Counted from the first letter of the stretch, positions 17,838 through 27,247 are shown. The stretch is DNA of 64,000 nucleotides from Geothermobacter ehrlichii (GCF_008124615.1 NZ_VNIB01000006.1:62001-126000), one strand, 5' to 3'. Translations and numbers: made by a program. Notes: generated by a model not told the origin, from the sequence alone.

Positions 17838-19196
17838 ATGAAAATTCTGATTATCGGATCCGGGCAGGTCGGCTACTTTCTCTGCGAAAGGCTCTCTCTC
17901 GAGGGGCACGAGGTCACGCTGGTCGACCGCAATCCCGAACAGCTGAAAAGGGTTGAGGACCGGCTCAACGTTCTCGGCATCGAGGGCAACGGCGCCAGTG
18001 CCGAGGTACTCGAACAGGCGGGAATCAAGCAGACCGACATCTTCATCGCCGTCACCAACCAGGACGAGGTCAACATCCTGGCCTGCCTGCTGGCCCGCGA
18101 ATACAGTGTTACGACACTGGTGGCCCGCGTCAAGAGCATCGAATACAGCGGCCGGCGGGCGGTGCTCTCCAAGGAAAAACTCGGCATCGACCTGCTGATC
18201 AACCCCGAGGACGCCGTCGCCGAAGAGATTGTCAAGCTCGTCCGCAGAACGGGAACCTTCGATGTCGCCGAGTTCGTCGAAGGCAAGATCCAGTTCCTCG
18301 GCTACCGTATCACCCGGGAAAGTCCCCTGTGCGACCTGACCCTGCGCGAACTGGGAGAGCTGAAGGGGATCTACCGTTTCGTCGTCACCGCCATCGAGCG
18401 CGACGGCAAGACCATCATCCCTCGCGGCAACGACACTATCCAGGCGGGGGACCGCATCTTCATCATCGCCCACCAGAACGATCTGCCCGCCATCCAGTAC
18501 ATGCTGGAACAGAAGGAAGAGAAGAAATCCCGCCGGCCTCGGGCCTTCATTCTCGGCGGCGGACATATCGGGCTGCACGTGGCCGGTGACCTTGAGGCAC
18601 TGGGGTACGACATCCGCATCATCGACCGGGACGAAAAACGCTGCGAGCAGATCTCGGCGAAACTGAGGCGCTCCCTGGTCATCCACACCGAGGGAACCGA
18701 TATCCAGTCCCTGGCCGACGAAGGAATCGCCGAAGCCGATTTCTTCGTCGCCGTCACCGAAAACGACGAAAGCAACATTCTCTGTTCCCTGCTGGCCAGG
18801 CATCACGGCGTCAAGCGCACCCTGACCCTGGTCAACCAGCCGGAACTGCTCAACCTGGCACCCTCCCTGGGCATTGACGCCTGCGTCTCGCCACGCATCG
18901 CCGCCGCCAGCGCCATCCTCAAGTATGTCCGCCGGGGAGAGGTCATCTCCATCGCCGCCATCGAGGGAAGCAACGCCGAGGTGCTGGAGCTGCAGGCACA
19001 GAAGGGAAGCCAAGTGACCAGCACCGAACTGGCAAACCTCAACTTTCCGCAGGGCGCCATCGTCGGCGCCATCGTCCGCGGAGACGAGTACGAAATTCCC
19101 ACCGGCGCCTCGCGAATCCGGGAAGGAGACAGGGTGGTGGTTTTCGCCCTGCCCGGCGCCGTCAGCAAGGTCGAGACCTTTTTCGCCGGCCCATGA
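17838..19196 (+). CDS. trkA: Trk potassium uptake system regulatory protein TrkA
   Basis: This 452-residue peripheral membrane protein has two RCK units in tandem. The first begins MKILIIGSGQVGYFLCERL and the second RAFILGGGHIGLHVAGDLEALGYDIRIID (from about residue 233), each a Rossmann NAD(H)-binding motif ending in an acidic residue. Each unit is followed by an RCK_C domain (for example GDRVVVFALPG at the end). TrkA gates the TrkH channel by binding nucleotides. The ATG at 17838 is the natural N-terminus. The stop overlaps the trkH start by 4 bases (ATGA), so the two are translationally coupled. Confidence 0.96.
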   Translation: MKILIIGSGQVGYFLCERLSLEGHEVTLVDRNPEQLKRVEDRLNVLGIEGNGASAEVLEQAGIKQTDIFIAVTNQDEVNILACLLAREYSVTTLVARVKSIEYSGRRAVLSKEKLGIDLLINPEDAVAEEIVKLVRRTGTFDVAEFVEGKIQFLGYRITRESPLCDLTLRELGELKGIYRFVVTAIERDGKTIIPRGNDTIQAGDRIFIIAHQNDLPAIQYMLEQKEEKKSRRPRAFILGGGHIGLHVAGDLEALGYDIRIIDRDEKRCEQISAKLRRSLVIHTEGTDIQSLADEGIAEADFFVAVTENDESNILCSLLARHHGVKRTLTLVNQPELLNLAPSLGIDACVSPRIAAASAILKYVRRGEVISIAAIEGSNAEVLELQAQKGSQVTSTELANLNFPQGAIVGAIVRGDEYEIPTGASRIREGDRVVVFALPGAVSKVETFFAGP

Positions 19197-20635
19197 ACGT
19201 TCGCCTGACCCTGCGCCTGCTCGGCGCCCTGCTGATCTTTCTGGCCGGAACCCTGCTCTTTCCGGTCCCTTTTTCCCTCTATTTCGGCGACGGAGCCACC
19301 GCCGCCCTGCTGCTCTCCGCCCTGCTGTCGGCGGTTGCCGGGGCAACCCTCTTCTTTCTCTTCCGGACTGAAAACGAACTCTCCCTGCGGGAAGGGTTCG
19401 CCGTCGTCTCCTTCTCCTGGATCCTCTTCTCCGCCTTCGGCGCCCTTCCCTTCCTCTTCAGCGGCACCATCAGCAACCCCATCGACGCCGTCTTCGAGAC
19501 CATGAGCGGCTTCACCACCACCGGGGCGACCATCCTGACCCGGATCGAGGGGCTGCCCGAAAGCATTCTGCTCTGGCGCGCCCTGACCCACTGGCTCGGC
19601 GGCATGGGCATCATCGTCCTCTCCCTGGCGATCCTGCCCATGCTCGGAGTCGGCGGTATGCAGCTGTTCAAGGCCGAGGTTCCCGGCCCGACTGCTGACC
19701 GGCTGAAACCACGCATCCAGGATACCGCCAAACTTCTCTGGGGGGTCTATGTCCTGCTGACCATGGTCGAAACCCTGCTGCTGATGCTCGGCGGAATGAA
19801 CTTCTACGAGGCGCTCTGCCACGCCTTCGCCACCCTTGCCACCGGCGGCTTCTCCACCCGCAACGCTTCGGTCGGCGCCTTTGACAGCAGCTACATCGAC
19901 TGGATCATCACCCTGTTCATGTTCCTGGCCGGCGTCAATTTCAGCCTGCACTATCACGCCCTGCGCGGCCGCTGGCGCGATTTCTGGAAAAACGAGGAAT
20001 TCCGCTGTTATCTCGGCATCACCCTGGCTGCCACCCTGCTGCTGGTCATCGCCAACCAGGGCCGGATCTACGGTTCCCTGATCGACAACCTGCGCTACAG
20101 CGCCTTTCAGGCCACCTCCATCCTGACCACGACCGGGTTCGGAACAGCCGACTACGAACAGTGGCCGGTCATCGCCCAGTACCTGCTCGCCTTTCTGATG
20201 TTCATCGGCGGCTGCGCCGGATCGACCGGCGGCGGCATCAAGGTGCTGCGCATTCTGCTGCTGTTCAAGCACGCCCACGTGCAGATCTTCCGTCTCATCC
20301 ATCCGCGGGCGGTAAGGCTGGTCAAGCTCGGAAACGTACCGGTCAACCGCGATGTCATGCAGTCGATCCTCGGCTTCTTCGCCCTCTACATCGGCATCTT
20401 CGTCATTGCCTCCTTCATCATGGCCGGGACCGGCCTCGACCTGGTATCGGCCGGCATGTCGGTGGCGGCCACCCTGGGCAACATCGGTCCGGGACTGGGC
20501 AGTGTCGGTCCGGTCGACAACTACGCCCACATCGCCCCGTTCGGCAAGGCGGTACTGATTCTCTGCATGCTGCTCGGCCGACTGGAAATCTTCACCGTGC
20601 TGGTGCTGCTCTTTCCCACTTTCTGGCGAAAATAG
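19193..20635 (+). CDS. trkH: Trk potassium uptake channel TrkH
   Basis: This 480-residue integral membrane protein has about ten transmembrane helices and the four filter repeats of the TrkH/KtrB superfamily. These are TMSGFTTTGATI (about residue 100), ATGGFSTRN (about 217), TTTGFGTADYE (about 312) and TLGNIGPGLG (about 430). The glycine in each repeat lines the K+ selectivity filter. GGCAGSTGGGIKVLR near residue 340 is also typical. It forms the Trk system with TrkA, encoded just upstream with a 4-base overlap. It ends convergent to the HDOD-GGDEF gene. Confidence 0.96.
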   Translation: MNVRLTLRLLGALLIFLAGTLLFPVPFSLYFGDGATAALLLSALLSAVAGATLFFLFRTENELSLREGFAVVSFSWILFSAFGALPFLFSGTISNPIDAVFETMSGFTTTGATILTRIEGLPESILLWRALTHWLGGMGIIVLSLAILPMLGVGGMQLFKAEVPGPTADRLKPRIQDTAKLLWGVYVLLTMVETLLLMLGGMNFYEALCHAFATLATGGFSTRNASVGAFDSSYIDWIITLFMFLAGVNFSLHYHALRGRWRDFWKNEEFRCYLGITLAATLLLVIANQGRIYGSLIDNLRYSAFQATSILTTTGFGTADYEQWPVIAQYLLAFLMFIGGCAGSTGGGIKVLRILLLFKHAHVQIFRLIHPRAVRLVKLGNVPVNRDVMQSILGFFALYIGIFVIASFIMAGTGLDLVSAGMSVAATLGNIGPGLGSVGPVDNYAHIAPFGKAVLILCMLLGRLEIFTVLVLLFPTFWRK

Positions 20636-20762
20636 CCGGACAGCCCCCAAAATAAAAATCCGGATGCAGCGCTTTCCCATCCCACGGCATTCGATCGACA
20701 AATGCCCAGCGGATTCGAAACCCCGCACCCGGACCTTTTACGGCTGGCCGCAAGCCCTGAAA

Positions 20763-22298
20763 TCAGTGTTCGGTGCCGTTGCGACGGCTCCCCTCCAGCG
20801 GAAAGATGGTGACCCGGTTGCGTCCCAGCGCCTTGGACTGATAGAGTGCCCGGTCGGCGGTGTCGATGACCGTCAGCTTCTCCAGGTGGGAACTGCCGGC
20901 CTCGAAGACGGTGCCGCCGAGACTGACGGTCACCCGGATCTTTTCGCCGCCTATCTCGGTCGCAAGGCTCTCGATGGTCCGCCGCAGGCGCTCGGCAAAA
21001 ACCCGCAACCCCGCGGAATCGGCATGGGGCAGAATGACGGCGAATTCCTCGCCGCCGTAACGGGCGACAATGTCAGAAGCCCTGACGGCTGCGACCGTCG
21101 CCTCGGCGATGTTCTTCAGAACCAGATCCCCCACCGGATGACCGAAACGGTCGTTGACCGCCTTGAAATGGTCGAGATCGAACATCAGCAGCGAAAAACA
21201 GCCGCCGTAACGGCGCACCCGTTCGATTTCGTGGTCGACCATCTCCTGAAAATAGCGGTGGTTGTAGAGGCCGGTCAGCCCGTCGCGCAGAACCAGCTCC
21301 CGCAGCCTGGTATTGGTCTGCCGCAACTCCCCCGCCAGTCGCTCGCTGCGCTCACGCGCCTGCTTCAGCTCCATCACCAGCTGTTCGCAGGACAGGTTCA
21401 TCTCCCGCAGTTCCTCGTTGGCCTCCTCCAGCATCTGCGAGTAGGGCATCATCTCGCCGGGTTCGAGATCGAAGCTGGCGAAAACCTCGCGGGCCTTCTC
21501 CGCCACGCTGTCGACCAGCATGGTGACCGCCGGTTGGGACAGACCGAAACGGGACGTCATCAGCGCCTGCAGTTCGCTCACCTTGCGACCCATGTCCGAG
21601 CCATGATAGATCGCCGACAGCTGATCCGCGAGGTGCACCACCTCGACAGTGTCCTGCCACTTGCCCTGCACCTCGGCGGGCGCATGGTGAAAGCGAACCG
21701 GCACCGTCACCTTGTCCGGCAGTCCCCAGTTGGCGAGCAGGGTGGCCGTCAACTCGGCGTGGTCGAAGCCGAACCGCTCCTTCTCCACCACCGAAACGGG
21801 AACGTCGCGCCGGCAATGTTCGTCGAGTAGCTCGCGATAGACCACCGGATCGTCGCGCTGCAGCAGCAGGATGCCTATATCCGCCACCAGCCCGGTGACA
21901 AAGGCCTCGTCGTTGGGCTGGCCGACGAACTTGGCCACCAGCTCTGCCGCCACCGCCATGGTGACGGCCCGTCGCCAGAAGTAGTCGATGTCGAAACCTT
22001 CTTCTCCGCAGCCGCGCAGCTCCTCGGAAATGACGAAGGACAGGGCGATGTTCTTCAGGACGTTGACTCCGAGAACGGTCAGCGCCTTGTCGATGCTGGC
22101 CACCGGGTAGCGCAGGGAATACATGCTCGAATTGGCGATTTTCAGCAAGCGGGCGGTCAGGGCCGGATCGGAGGCGATGATGTCGGCCAACTGCCCCATG
22201 GAAACATTGTCCTGCTTGACCGCCTCGAGAATCTTCACCGCGATCGCCGGTGGCGAAGGCAAACGCAACCGCTGGCTTATCAGGCCTTCAATGGTCAT
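20763..22298 (-). CDS. HDOD domain plus GGDEF diguanylate cyclase protein
   Basis: The 511-residue protein starts with an HDOD domain (about residues 10-215; LPSPPAIAVKILEAV, ALTARLLKIANSSMY). A coiled linker follows (about 290-345), and a GGDEF domain ends the protein (about 350-505) with VARYGGEEFAVILPHAD. An RASD inhibitory site lies five residues before GGEEF, so c-di-GMP synthesis with feedback control is expected. HDOD lacks the metal residues of HD phosphohydrolases and usually acts as a signal-input or scaffold domain. The ATG at 22298 follows AGGAAG; an upstream in-frame start at 22364 has no ribosome site. On the minus strand a GCCGATAA octamer (22344-22337) lies before it, but its -35 is poor (TGGA). 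Confidence 0.92.
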   Translation of the reverse strand: MTIEGLISQRLRLPSPPAIAVKILEAVKQDNVSMGQLADIIASDPALTARLLKIANSSMYSLRYPVASIDKALTVLGVNVLKNIALSFVISEELRGCGEEGFDIDYFWRRAVTMAVAAELVAKFVGQPNDEAFVTGLVADIGILLLQRDDPVVYRELLDEHCRRDVPVSVVEKERFGFDHAELTATLLANWGLPDKVTVPVRFHHAPAEVQGKWQDTVEVVHLADQLSAIYHGSDMGRKVSELQALMTSRFGLSQPAVTMLVDSVAEKAREVFASFDLEPGEMMPYSQMLEEANEELREMNLSCEQLVMELKQARERSERLAGELRQTNTRLRELVLRDGLTGLYNHRYFQEMVDHEIERVRRYGGCFSLLMFDLDHFKAVNDRFGHPVGDLVLKNIAEATVAAVRASDIVARYGGEEFAVILPHADSAGLRVFAERLRRTIESLATEIGGEKIRVTVSLGGTVFEAGSSHLEKLTVIDTADRALYQSKALGRNRVTIFPLEGSRRNGTEH

Positions 22299-22563
22299 GA
22301 TTGTTCTTCCTGACGAAAAAAATTGGTTCCTTCTCCTTATCGGCAGAAGGACACCGGAATCCATGCTTTTTTTTCACGGACGGCAACGGGAAAGGCAACG
22401 GCGGCCAAAAGGCGTGAAAATACAAAAAAAAGGAGGGGAACCGGGCCGGGACACCCGCGAACCCCTCTGCACATTGCAAAAGGAAATGAAAAAGGTAGCT
22501 CGAGTCTAGAATGAAAATCTCAAAAAGATCTCAAATTTTCAGCTCCGGCCCAAAAAATTTTTT

Positions 22564-22599
22564 AAAAATGCCTGGCCCCACCTTGATGAAGGTGGGGCC
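22564..22599 (-). terminator. Terminator of the small Cys-rich protein gene
   Basis: GGCCCCACCTT pairs perfectly with AAGGTGGGGCC (22574-22584 with 22589-22599). On the minus strand it is followed, after a 5-nt step, by a TTTTT run and further T-rich sequence. Confidence 0.8.
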
Positions 22600-22746
22600 C
22601 CCCCTCCGGACAAGGCCTGATGGCCCCTTTTCCGGGCTTCCGGAACCCCTCCTCCATCCCGGAAACCGGAAAATCCGGAACTGGCAATCAAACCCGTGGA
22701 ACCTCCCTGCCGGCGCACGATACCCGACAGCCGCCCCCAACCGAAC

Positions 22747-22965
22747 TTACAGCAGCAATTTGAACGCGCTGGGAACGTTCCTGCCATTGGGCATCATGTC
22801 GTCGCTGAAACTGACCGTTTCCGACCGGTAGAGCCGGTAACGCTCGCAATAGCGGACCAGTCTGCCGCAACAGTAGGAATCGAACAGCCCCCGCCAGGCG
22901 GCGCTGTTCTTGGTCGCGAAGCGCTGATAGAAACCGCATTGCTCGATGAATTCACAGCGTTCCAT
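22747..22965 (-). CDS. Small Cys-rich protein, lineage-type hypothetical
   Basis: This 72-residue protein begins MERCEFIEQCGFYQRF and continues with a SYCCGRLVRYCERYRLY segment, giving five cysteines in a C-x5-C ... CC-x6-C spacing. Short proteins of this layout are frequent in Geobacter-type genomes, and I know of no assigned function. The cysteines could hold a metal or an iron-sulfur cluster. AGGAG lies at good distance from the ATG at 22965, which rules out a 51-residue extension. A strong terminator follows on its own strand, so it is a monocistronic unit. Confidence 0.7.
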   Translation of the reverse strand: MERCEFIEQCGFYQRFATKNSAAWRGLFDSYCCGRLVRYCERYRLYRSETVSFSDDMMPNGRNVPSAFKLLL

Positions 22966-23151
22966 CTTAAGCTCTCCTGTTTCGCCGGTTGCGGCCAGCG
23001 ACCATTGCAGTCTGCGGCTCCATTTATAGCAGCGGGTTCTCACATTTTTCTCAAATCCATCCTCCGCCGGCAAAAAAAAATAACCGGCCACCATCAGGCG
23101 ACCGGTCGCTGTTGACAACCAGGCTGCTCAAAAAGGGCCGGATGCCCCCCC

Positions 23152-23946
23152 TCACCCGGGACAACCGATGAAACCCAGCTGCCGGCCGGTTCGCCCCCGG
23201 TCACGGCGATGGGAGAAGAAGAGCTCCTTGTGGCAGCAGGTACACTGCCCGGCAGCCTCGATGCAGTCGTCGGCGATGCCGGCGGAGGCGAGCTGCTGCA
23301 GGCAGGCCTGGCGAAGATCGAGCTGCCAGTGGCCAAGGCGCGTCTCGCGGGCGATGTCGTTCCAGGCAATGCCGGCACGCCGAAAGGCTTCGCGCACCGG
23401 CCGATCGACCTCGTAACTGTCGGCACAGACTCCCGGTCCGACCGCCGCCACCAGCTCTTCGGGAAAGACCTGCAGCTGTTTGGCCAGAGCCTCGACGGTC
23501 CGTTCGATCAGCCTGGCCGCCACGCCCCGCCAGCCGGCATGAACAGCGGCCACCACCCTTTTTCCCGGAGCAGCGAGCAGAACCGGAAAGCAGTCGGCAA
23601 CAAGAATGCCGATCAGCATGCCGGGCTGGTTGCTGATAATGGCGTCGCACTCGACCTGCTGAAAATGGCTCAGGTCGGGATTCGGCTGGTCGATCAGCAG
23701 AATATGGTCCCCATGCACCTGGCGGACCGTCAGTAACTGGTGCGGCTCGAGCCCGAAGGCGTGGGTCAGGGTCGCCCGGTTCCCCTCCACGTTGGCCCGC
23801 AGATCCTCGGTGTTCAGTCCCAGATTGAGTGAATTGAAGGGGGCGCGGCTGACGCCGCCGTTGCGGGTGGTGAATCCAGCCGGCAGCCTGTCGCTGCTCC
23901 AGTCCGGTGCCAGATAACTGATCTTGCCTTTGCGTCTGAGTTTCAT
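23152..23946 (-). CDS. pgeF: Peptidoglycan editing factor PgeF / laccase-domain (YfiH) protein
   Basis: This 264-residue protein has the motifs of the PgeF/YfiH family. They are TTRNGGVSRAPFNSLNLGLNTED near the N-terminus, VRQVHGDHI, ADCFPVLL with its Cys, VAAVHAGWRGVAARL with the second His, and GPGVCADSYEV. His, Cys and His are the zinc/copper-type active-site ligands. In E. coli the enzyme removes wrongly incorporated residues from peptidoglycan precursors, and members elsewhere act on purine nucleosides. The ATG at 23946 overlaps the rluD stop by 4 bases (ATGA) and follows GAAGG, so the two form an operon. A TTG at 23967 is less likely. Confidence 0.9.
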   Translation of the reverse strand: MKLRRKGKISYLAPDWSSDRLPAGFTTRNGGVSRAPFNSLNLGLNTEDLRANVEGNRATLTHAFGLEPHQLLTVRQVHGDHILLIDQPNPDLSHFQQVECDAIISNQPGMLIGILVADCFPVLLAAPGKRVVAAVHAGWRGVAARLIERTVEALAKQLQVFPEELVAAVGPGVCADSYEVDRPVREAFRRAGIAWNDIARETRLGHWQLDLRQACLQQLASAGIADDCIEAAGQCTCCHKELFFSHRRDRGRTGRQLGFIGCPG

Positions 23947-24974
23947 GCCGTTTCGCCTTCGTCGCAATCGACCTGCCAGGAACCAACCGCATCCCGGGTC
24001 GATTCGGCAAGTCCGTACTTGTCGTCGAGATAATCGAGAATCCGGCCGATATCGTCCGGCAGGGGGCTGGTGAATTCGAGCTGTTCACCGCTGACCGGAT
24101 GCCGGAAACCGAGCAGCCGTGCGTGCAGCGCCTGCCGTTTCAGCCCCTCGACAAGCCGCCGCAGCACCGGGTCGGCGAGAGCTCGCGCCCGTCGCGGCTG
24201 ACCGTAAACCGGATCGGCAACCAGAGGCAGATTCATTTCCGAAAAATGAACCCGAATCTGGTGAGTCCGCCCCGTTTCCAGCGTCAGCTCGAGCCAGGTC
24301 AGCCTGTCCTGGTCGAAGCGCCGCAACACCTCCCAGCGGGTCACCGCACGCCGGCCGCGCCGCGCCCGGCCGCTCATGCGCTTGCGGTCGACCGGATGCC
24401 GGCCGATGGGGCTGTCGACGACACCGCGATCACGCTGCACATGGCCGTGCACCAGGGCCAGGTAGCGGCGGCGGATGCTGTGCCGCCGGAACTGCTCGGC
24501 CAGATCCTGGTGGGCCCGGTCGGTCTTGGTCGCCACCATGACCCCGGAGGTGTCCTTGTCGAGGCGATGAACGATGCCCGGCCGCAGTTCGCCACCGATT
24601 CCGGCCAGATCCCGGCAATGATGCAGCAGGGCATTGACCAGGGTTCCCGAAGCATGGCCCGGCGCCGGGTGCACGACCATCCCCGCGGGCTTGTCGATCA
24701 CGACAAGGTCGCTGTCCTCGTAAAGAATCTTCAGGGGGATATCTTCGGGAAGGGCGACGATCGGTTCGGGGTCGACGGGTCGGACCAGAATCTCTTCGCC
24801 GCCCCGCAGCTTCAGGCTGGCCTTGACGGCCGCCCCCGCGACTTCGACCCTGGCGTCATCGATCAGTTTACGGATCTGGGCGCGGGAAAAATCGGTAAGC
24901 TCGGCCGCCAGAAAACGATCGAGCCGCTCCGGTTCCCGCCCCGGAGCGAACAGCAAGCGGATCGGCTCCGCCAT
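23943..24974 (-). CDS. rluD: Ribosomal large subunit pseudouridine synthase RluD family
   Basis: This 343-residue enzyme has an N-terminal S4 RNA-binding domain (about 12-75; RLDRFLAAELTDFSRAQIRKLIDD). The RluA-type catalytic domain contains GIVHRLDKDTSGVMV, whose Asp is the catalytic residue, and LETGRTHQIRVHF. The S4 domain, the length and the motif spacing fit RluD, which modifies helix 69 of 23S rRNA, although RluC-type specificity cannot be fully ruled out. It is followed by pgeF with a 4-base overlap and preceded by a small conserved protein whose stop abuts its start. That three-gene order is common in proteobacteria. Confidence 0.92.
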   Translation of the reverse strand: MAEPIRLLFAPGREPERLDRFLAAELTDFSRAQIRKLIDDARVEVAGAAVKASLKLRGGEEILVRPVDPEPIVALPEDIPLKILYEDSDLVVIDKPAGMVVHPAPGHASGTLVNALLHHCRDLAGIGGELRPGIVHRLDKDTSGVMVATKTDRAHQDLAEQFRRHSIRRRYLALVHGHVQRDRGVVDSPIGRHPVDRKRMSGRARRGRRAVTRWEVLRRFDQDRLTWLELTLETGRTHQIRVHFSEMNLPLVADPVYGQPRRARALADPVLRRLVEGLKRQALHARLLGFRHPVSGEQLEFTSPLPDDIGRILDYLDDKYGLAESTRDAVGSWQVDCDEGETA

Positions 24975-25244
24975 TTACCAGATGGAACTCTCGATCTTGC
25001 CGGCCTGGCGGATCATGACGTCGACCACCGCCCGGTCGTAGAGATGATCGCGGTTGGAAAGATCTGGAGAAACCCGCGAGTGGAAGTGTTCACGCCCTTC
25101 CTGCAGTTCCTCTTCGAGCAGCTCGAAGATGTTGTCGTTCTTGATGCCTTCCCTGACCTTGTCCTGATTGTAAAGGGCAATGTCGGAAATGATTGCCCTG
25201 GCCAGGCGAAACGCCAGTTCCGGATTGTCGACCAGACGAGCCAT
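24975..25244 (-). CDS. Small conserved hypothetical protein upstream of rluD
   Basis: This 89-residue acidic protein begins MARLVDNPELAFRLARAIISDIALYNQDKV. It has no signal peptide, cysteine or membrane segment, and it is predicted to be largely helical. Short proteins with this N-terminal pattern are conserved in the Desulfuromonadales next to housekeeping genes; the function is unknown. GGGAGGA lies 5 bases before the ATG at 25244 and decides against a 21-residue upstream extension. Its stop codon directly adjoins the rluD start, so it leads the rluD-pgeF operon. Confidence 0.7.
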   Translation of the reverse strand: MARLVDNPELAFRLARAIISDIALYNQDKVREGIKNDNIFELLEEELQEGREHFHSRVSPDLSNRDHLYDRAVVDVMIRQAGKIESSIW

Positions 25245-25444
25245 GCATCCTCCCTGCCGGACAGAGAATCGGGCACCGCCGCACCAGCACAACGGTTCGC
25301 CCCGCAAACCTTAGCACAGATCACCGACACTTGAAACAGCGCCTTCGGCGTATTCAGCTCTCACTCCAGGCTGCCAAAAGATCTGCCCCGACACTATCTG
25401 CTGCAGGTTACTTAAAGGATTCAAAAATGTCAAAGCATACCGCG

Positions 25445-26179
25445 TCACAGGCAACGAAGCAGGGTCAGCAGTTCGGCATGCCCTCCCCGCAGGTCGGCCG
25501 GGAAGGATTCCTCCCGTTCGATCAGCCAGGAATCGACCAGAAAGGTCGCGATGCCGATCTGGCCGGCCGCCATGTCGTGACCGGTGTCGTTGCCGATCAT
25601 CAGCACCTGCTCCGGGGCGACGGCAAAGTGTCGCAGCAGGTCGTGAAAATAATCTTGCTGCGGCTTGCAGTACCGGCTGCGGTCCCAGTCAGTCACCAGA
25701 TCGAAAGGGTAGCCGTCAAGTCCCGCCCAGGCAAGACGGGCGTCGATCGCCGCCTTCGGAAAGACCGGGTTGGTCGCCACCACGACCCGGCACCCGGTGG
25801 CGAAGGCGGCGTCCAGCAGTGCACTGGCGGTCGGCACCGCCTCGACCAGGGGGCGAAGCGTCGCCAAGCCATCACGGCAGAAATCTTCGACCGCGCGCGC
25901 CAGCCGGGCAACCGGCAGCCCGCTGCTTTCGCTCAGAAAACCGAAGAAGCGCTCGGCGTTGGTCATCCTGCCGTCTCCGGCGGAAAGGAGCAGGCGGATC
26001 CCCTTGCGCGCCAGGCGCTGGAAATCAGCCGGCGGCAGTTCTCCGTCGAGACGGGCGGCGATTCCAGCCAGGTAGGCGGGGATGAACCGGTGCATCTCGA
26101 CCCGCAACAGGGTCCCGTCGAGGTCGAACAGGAGCAGTTTCAGCCGTCGGGCCCTCAGCCTGCGCGCCGCCTCCTGCAT
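25445..26179 (-). CDS. HAD-superfamily hydrolase (phosphatase)
   Basis: This 244-residue protein carries the HAD motifs. LLLFDLDGTLLRVE (motif I, D-x-D at about residue 20) comes first, VVVATNP (motif II) next, and VTDWDRSRYCKPQQDYF provides the motif III Lys. VLMIGNDTGHDMAAGQIG is motif IV with the acidic pair. A helical cap of about 80 residues follows motif I, so it is a C1-cap type phosphatase acting on a small phosphorylated substrate that is not known. Its ATG shares one base with the stop of the upstream EamA gene (TGATG), so the two are co-translated. Confidence 0.88.
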   Translation of the reverse strand: MQEAARRLRARRLKLLLFDLDGTLLRVEMHRFIPAYLAGIAARLDGELPPADFQRLARKGIRLLLSAGDGRMTNAERFFGFLSESSGLPVARLARAVEDFCRDGLATLRPLVEAVPTASALLDAAFATGCRVVVATNPVFPKAAIDARLAWAGLDGYPFDLVTDWDRSRYCKPQQDYFHDLLRHFAVAPEQVLMIGNDTGHDMAAGQIGIATFLVDSWLIEREESFPADLRGGHAELLTLLRCL

Positions 26180-27096
26180 CAGCCGCCTCCCCGCCGATGG
26201 AAGAGAATCATGCCGGCCACCACCAGCAGAATGCCGACCAGATGATAGCCGTGAAAGCTCTCGCCGAGAAACAGCACCGCCATGCCGGCGGCAAAGACCG
26301 GTATGAGATTGATGAAGAGTCCGGCCCGGTTGGCTCCCAGCCGCTCGACGCCCCGGTTCCAGCAGAAATAGGCGACCAGAGACGGAAAGATGGCGACATA
26401 GAGCACGCTGCCAACCACCGGCAGGGTGACCTCCGGCGGTTCGACCCTTCCCAGCTCCCAGACAAAGAGCGGGACCAGCATGAGCGTGCCCAGGGCGATG
26501 ATCACCGTCAGAAAGCTCAGGGGGTGCACCGGCGGCCTCCCGCGCAGCAGGGCCGAATAGAGCGCGTAGGAAACGATGGCGATCAGCATCAGCAAATCGC
26601 CCTCGACCAGATCGAGCCGCAACAGGGCGGCCGGGTCGCCGTGCAGAACGATCCAGACCGCTCCCGCACAGCAGAGTCCGACACCTAGAAACTGCCGCAG
26701 GCTGATGCGGTCGCCATAGAGAAAAAAGCAGCAGACGATGATGGCGACGGGCATGATCGACTGCATCAGGGCGCAATTGAGGGCGGTCGTGGTCCGGGTG
26801 GCGGTATAGAGCAGGGTGTTGAAGCTGGCGATGCCGAGCAGGGCTGTCAAAAGCAGGTTGCGCCAGCCGGCCAGGAGCCGGTACCGGTCGCGCCAGACCC
26901 GGCGCAGGGTCAGGGGGGCAATGAAGAACAGGGCGCCGGCCCAGCGCAGAAAGGAGAGGGTGACCGGCGGGATGAGATCGACGACGCCGCGCGCCAGTAC
27001 CACGTTGCCGGCCCAGAACAAAGGCGGCAGCACCAGCAGAAAGCAGGCGCCCGCGTCCAGTGGCTGTCGATTGAAACTGCCCGGTCTGTCCTTCAT
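26179..27096 (-). CDS. EamA-family (drug/metabolite) permease
   Basis: This 305-residue inner-membrane protein has about ten transmembrane helices in two EamA repeats (about 18-150 and 160-300). Typical stretches are FWAGNVVLARGVVDLIPPVTLSFLRW at the start of the first repeat and LYVAIFPSLVAYFCWNRGVERLGANRAGLFINLIPVFA in the second. Members export amino acids, nucleotides or drugs, and the substrate cannot be read from sequence. It is followed by the HAD phosphatase with a one-base overlap. The two may act together if the permease exports the dephosphorylated product, but that is a guess. Confidence 0.9.
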   Translation of the reverse strand: MKDRPGSFNRQPLDAGACFLLVLPPLFWAGNVVLARGVVDLIPPVTLSFLRWAGALFFIAPLTLRRVWRDRYRLLAGWRNLLLTALLGIASFNTLLYTATRTTTALNCALMQSIMPVAIIVCCFFLYGDRISLRQFLGVGLCCAGAVWIVLHGDPAALLRLDLVEGDLLMLIAIVSYALYSALLRGRPPVHPLSFLTVIIALGTLMLVPLFVWELGRVEPPEVTLPVVGSVLYVAIFPSLVAYFCWNRGVERLGANRAGLFINLIPVFAAGMAVLFLGESFHGYHLVGILLVVAGMILFHRRGGG

Positions 27097-27194
27097 TCTT
27101 CCTGACTGCGAATCCCGAATCCGTCGCCCGCCGCCGCTCCCGCCGACGACCGGCGTTGAAAGCCTTCAAATACCTGTTTGATGTCAGTAATTTC

Positions 27195-27224
27195 TTGACG
27201 ACAACGCCCGCGACAGGCTAAACA
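27195..27224 (+). promoter_or_regulatory. Candidate sigma-70 promoter of the XRE-cupin regulator
   Basis: TTGACG (27195-27200), an 18-base spacer and TAAACA (27219-27224) precede the regulator start by about 25-30 bases. Confidence 0.45.
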
Positions 27225-27247
27225 GGAAAAAACATCTGCAAGGTCTT

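Noticed and set aside
22337-22363. A perfect GCCGATAA octamer before the HDOD-GGDEF gene as a sigma-28 promoter
   Set aside because: The -35 position reads TGGA in place of TAAA at the 15-base spacing, so I did not list it as a promoter. It is worth including in a genome scan.
25445-27169. A 574-residue frame that appears to join a front part to the HAD phosphatase
   Set aside because: The front 330 residues are the wrong frame of the EamA permease gene. The HAD gene starts at 26179 with a one-base overlap.
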